A stretch of DNA of 54,948 nt from Chromera velia (taxonomy: Eukaryota; Sar; Chromeraceae). A program made the position numbers and the translations under genes. Below, piece by piece: positions 54,127-54,948 of this stretch. Every line of letters begins with the position of its first letter. Within the stretch, counting starts at the first letter, position 1. The DNA lies in assembly GCA_018398765.1 (NCBI GenBank), contig JAHBMJ010004232.1, forward strand, positions 1 to 54,948, read 5' to 3'. The notes under the pieces are model-generated. The model was given only the letters and a program-made list of their open reading frames with translations. It made no database searches and was not told where the DNA came from.

Positions 54127-54948
54127 TCACGCATGGCCGTTTGCCGTGCATCTCTTTCCGTCTTTTCCCTTCTTCACCCCCTGTTCATAGTCATCCATGT
54201 TCATTCCAAGGGGCCCATACCTCTTCCTGACCATCATGAGCGTGTAAGCGTTCCAGTAAGGGTGCCCTGGGGGAGGAAACCCGAGAGCAGTCCTTTGCCA
54301 GGTTGACAGGCCCGCCACTGTCTTTTCAAAGTAGAGATCGGGTTTGTACATAGACCAAGACCACCCCTTTTGAAGAACGCAAAAAACTGAATCTGCACGA
54401 CAGAAGGTCAAATTCATCACTAGCCGCGTCTGCCCTTGCCTGACTGGCGTCCCCCTGTGCCAAGTGTCGTGCCTGTAGAAGAGCACTGTACCCGGCACGA
54501 AGCTCACTCTCTTCTCTCGAGGATACAGGTGTTCTTTCCGAAACCTGGCAGCATCAGGAGATTCGGTTTCCAGATACGCCTCTGCGGCTGTCAGATTGTT
54601 CACATACTGAAGGGGACCGAAACCGCAGTTGTGCTGGTAGCACCCTTCTGCGTATGCAGGATCCTCGGGACCCTCTCTAGGTACCACGGCAGTCCCCCCG
54701 CCTGTCTCTTCTGCCTTGTCGAAGTACACAATCATCTCAACTGCCTCTGGAGAGGTCCAGTGGGGGGGGACTACGAGTGTGTGGTTGGGGAAGTCGACAT
54801 GAATCCTTTGGTTCTGGTTGTCCTTCGGGCCCCCCTCCTCACCCTCACGTCCAACCTTCAACCAGACATCGCTCTGGGTCAAGCGCAGGTCTTCAGTCCC
54901 CAAAAGCTGGGAGACGGCCTTCAGTAATCGGGGATGAAGAGTGAAGGA
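54127..54948 (-). CDS. Phytanoyl-CoA dioxygenase-like Fe(II)/2-oxoglutarate oxygenase (5' partial)
   Basis: This superfamily hydroxylates substrates using O2 and 2-oxoglutarate with a non-haem iron. The frame enters from the right edge of the window and stays open to the stop at 54127, giving 273 residues of the C-terminal part. Counting from the edge, the iron ligands are H50 and D52 in the RIHVDFPNH motif and H164 in HDTWHRGTPV; R175, eleven residues after H164, is placed as the 2-oxoglutarate-binding Arg in PhyH proteins. TGGGTAVVP, the segment after the first metal ligands, also fits. The catalytic core is therefore complete. The substrate cannot be told from sequence; family members act on lipids, small metabolites and natural products. 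The true start lies outside the window. Confidence 0.85.
   Translation of the reverse strand, partial: SFTLHPRLLKAVSQLLGTEDLRLTQSDVWLKVGREGEEGGPKDNQNQRIHVDFPNHTLVVPPHWTSPEAVEMIVYFDKAEETGGGTAVVPREGPEDPAYAEGCYQHNCGFGPLQYVNNLTAAEAYLETESPDAARFRKEHLYPREKRVSFVPGTVLFYRHDTWHRGTPVRQGQTRLVMNLTFCRADSVFCVLQKGWSWSMYKPDLYFEKTVAGLSTWQRTALGFPPPGHPYWNAYTLMMVRKRYGPLGMNMDDYEQGVKKGKDGKRCTANGHA

Overview
This is a window of nuclear DNA from an intron-rich unicellular eukaryote. The best guess is a photosynthetic alveolate of the chromerid type (Chromera-like). The reasons are spliceosomal introns packed with microsatellites, an AP2-type DNA-binding protein, a bacterial-type HU protein behind a signal-peptide-like leader (as expected for a plastid reached through the secretory route), and clusters of the palindrome TGCATGCA, a known apicomplexan AP2 recognition site. 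The species call is inference; the gene calls rest on translated sequence. Gene models were built by hand from GT/AG sites with phase checks. Four long models give coding lengths divisible by three: NOC3, DAHP synthase, HU, and a 767-residue unknown.

Layout. 1-4112: one or two uncharacterised plus-strand genes with uncertain exons. 5008-6198 (-): WDR55/Jip5-like WD40 protein, head to head with 7257-13031 (+), an eight-exon NOC3-like nucleolar protein; both families act in 60S ribosome biogenesis, and the 1.06 kb between them carries a perfect 74-bp tandem duplication. 13976-22073 (+): complete fifteen-exon class I (AroG-type) DAHP synthase, first enzyme of the shikimate pathway. 22074-26929: gene-poor, with a lone SET-domain-like exon. 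26930-29780 (-): Arg/Ser/Asp-rich coiled-coil protein, head to head with an AP2-domain gene (30430-31284, +). 33398-35835 (-): SR-rich protein with a coiled-coil tail. 35979-42949 (-): thirteen-exon gene of unknown family with a motif occurring three times. 43938-45818 (+): three-exon HU-like protein, with eight TGCATGCA octamers in its upstream region. 47625-50495: a 2.87-kb LTR retrotransposon-like element with 250-bp LTRs, 5-bp target duplication, primer-binding-site-like sequence and polypurine tract, and a decayed gag-like frame. 51127-52436 (+): guanidinoacetate N-methyltransferase. 54127-54948 (-): phytanoyl-CoA-dioxygenase-like Fe(II)/2-oxoglutarate oxygenase, cut by the window edge.

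The genes do not form one pathway. The clearest functional pairing is the divergent WDR55/NOC3 ribosome-biogenesis pair. The most unusual structures are the LTR element with transition-only LTR divergence, the octamer cluster upstream of HU, the triplicated motif in the 767-residue protein, and an intron that opens with a long array of 5'-splice-site-like GTCAGT units. Pyrimidine/GT-rich microsatellites in introns follow the sense strand of the host gene. No tRNA, rRNA or CRISPR was seen.
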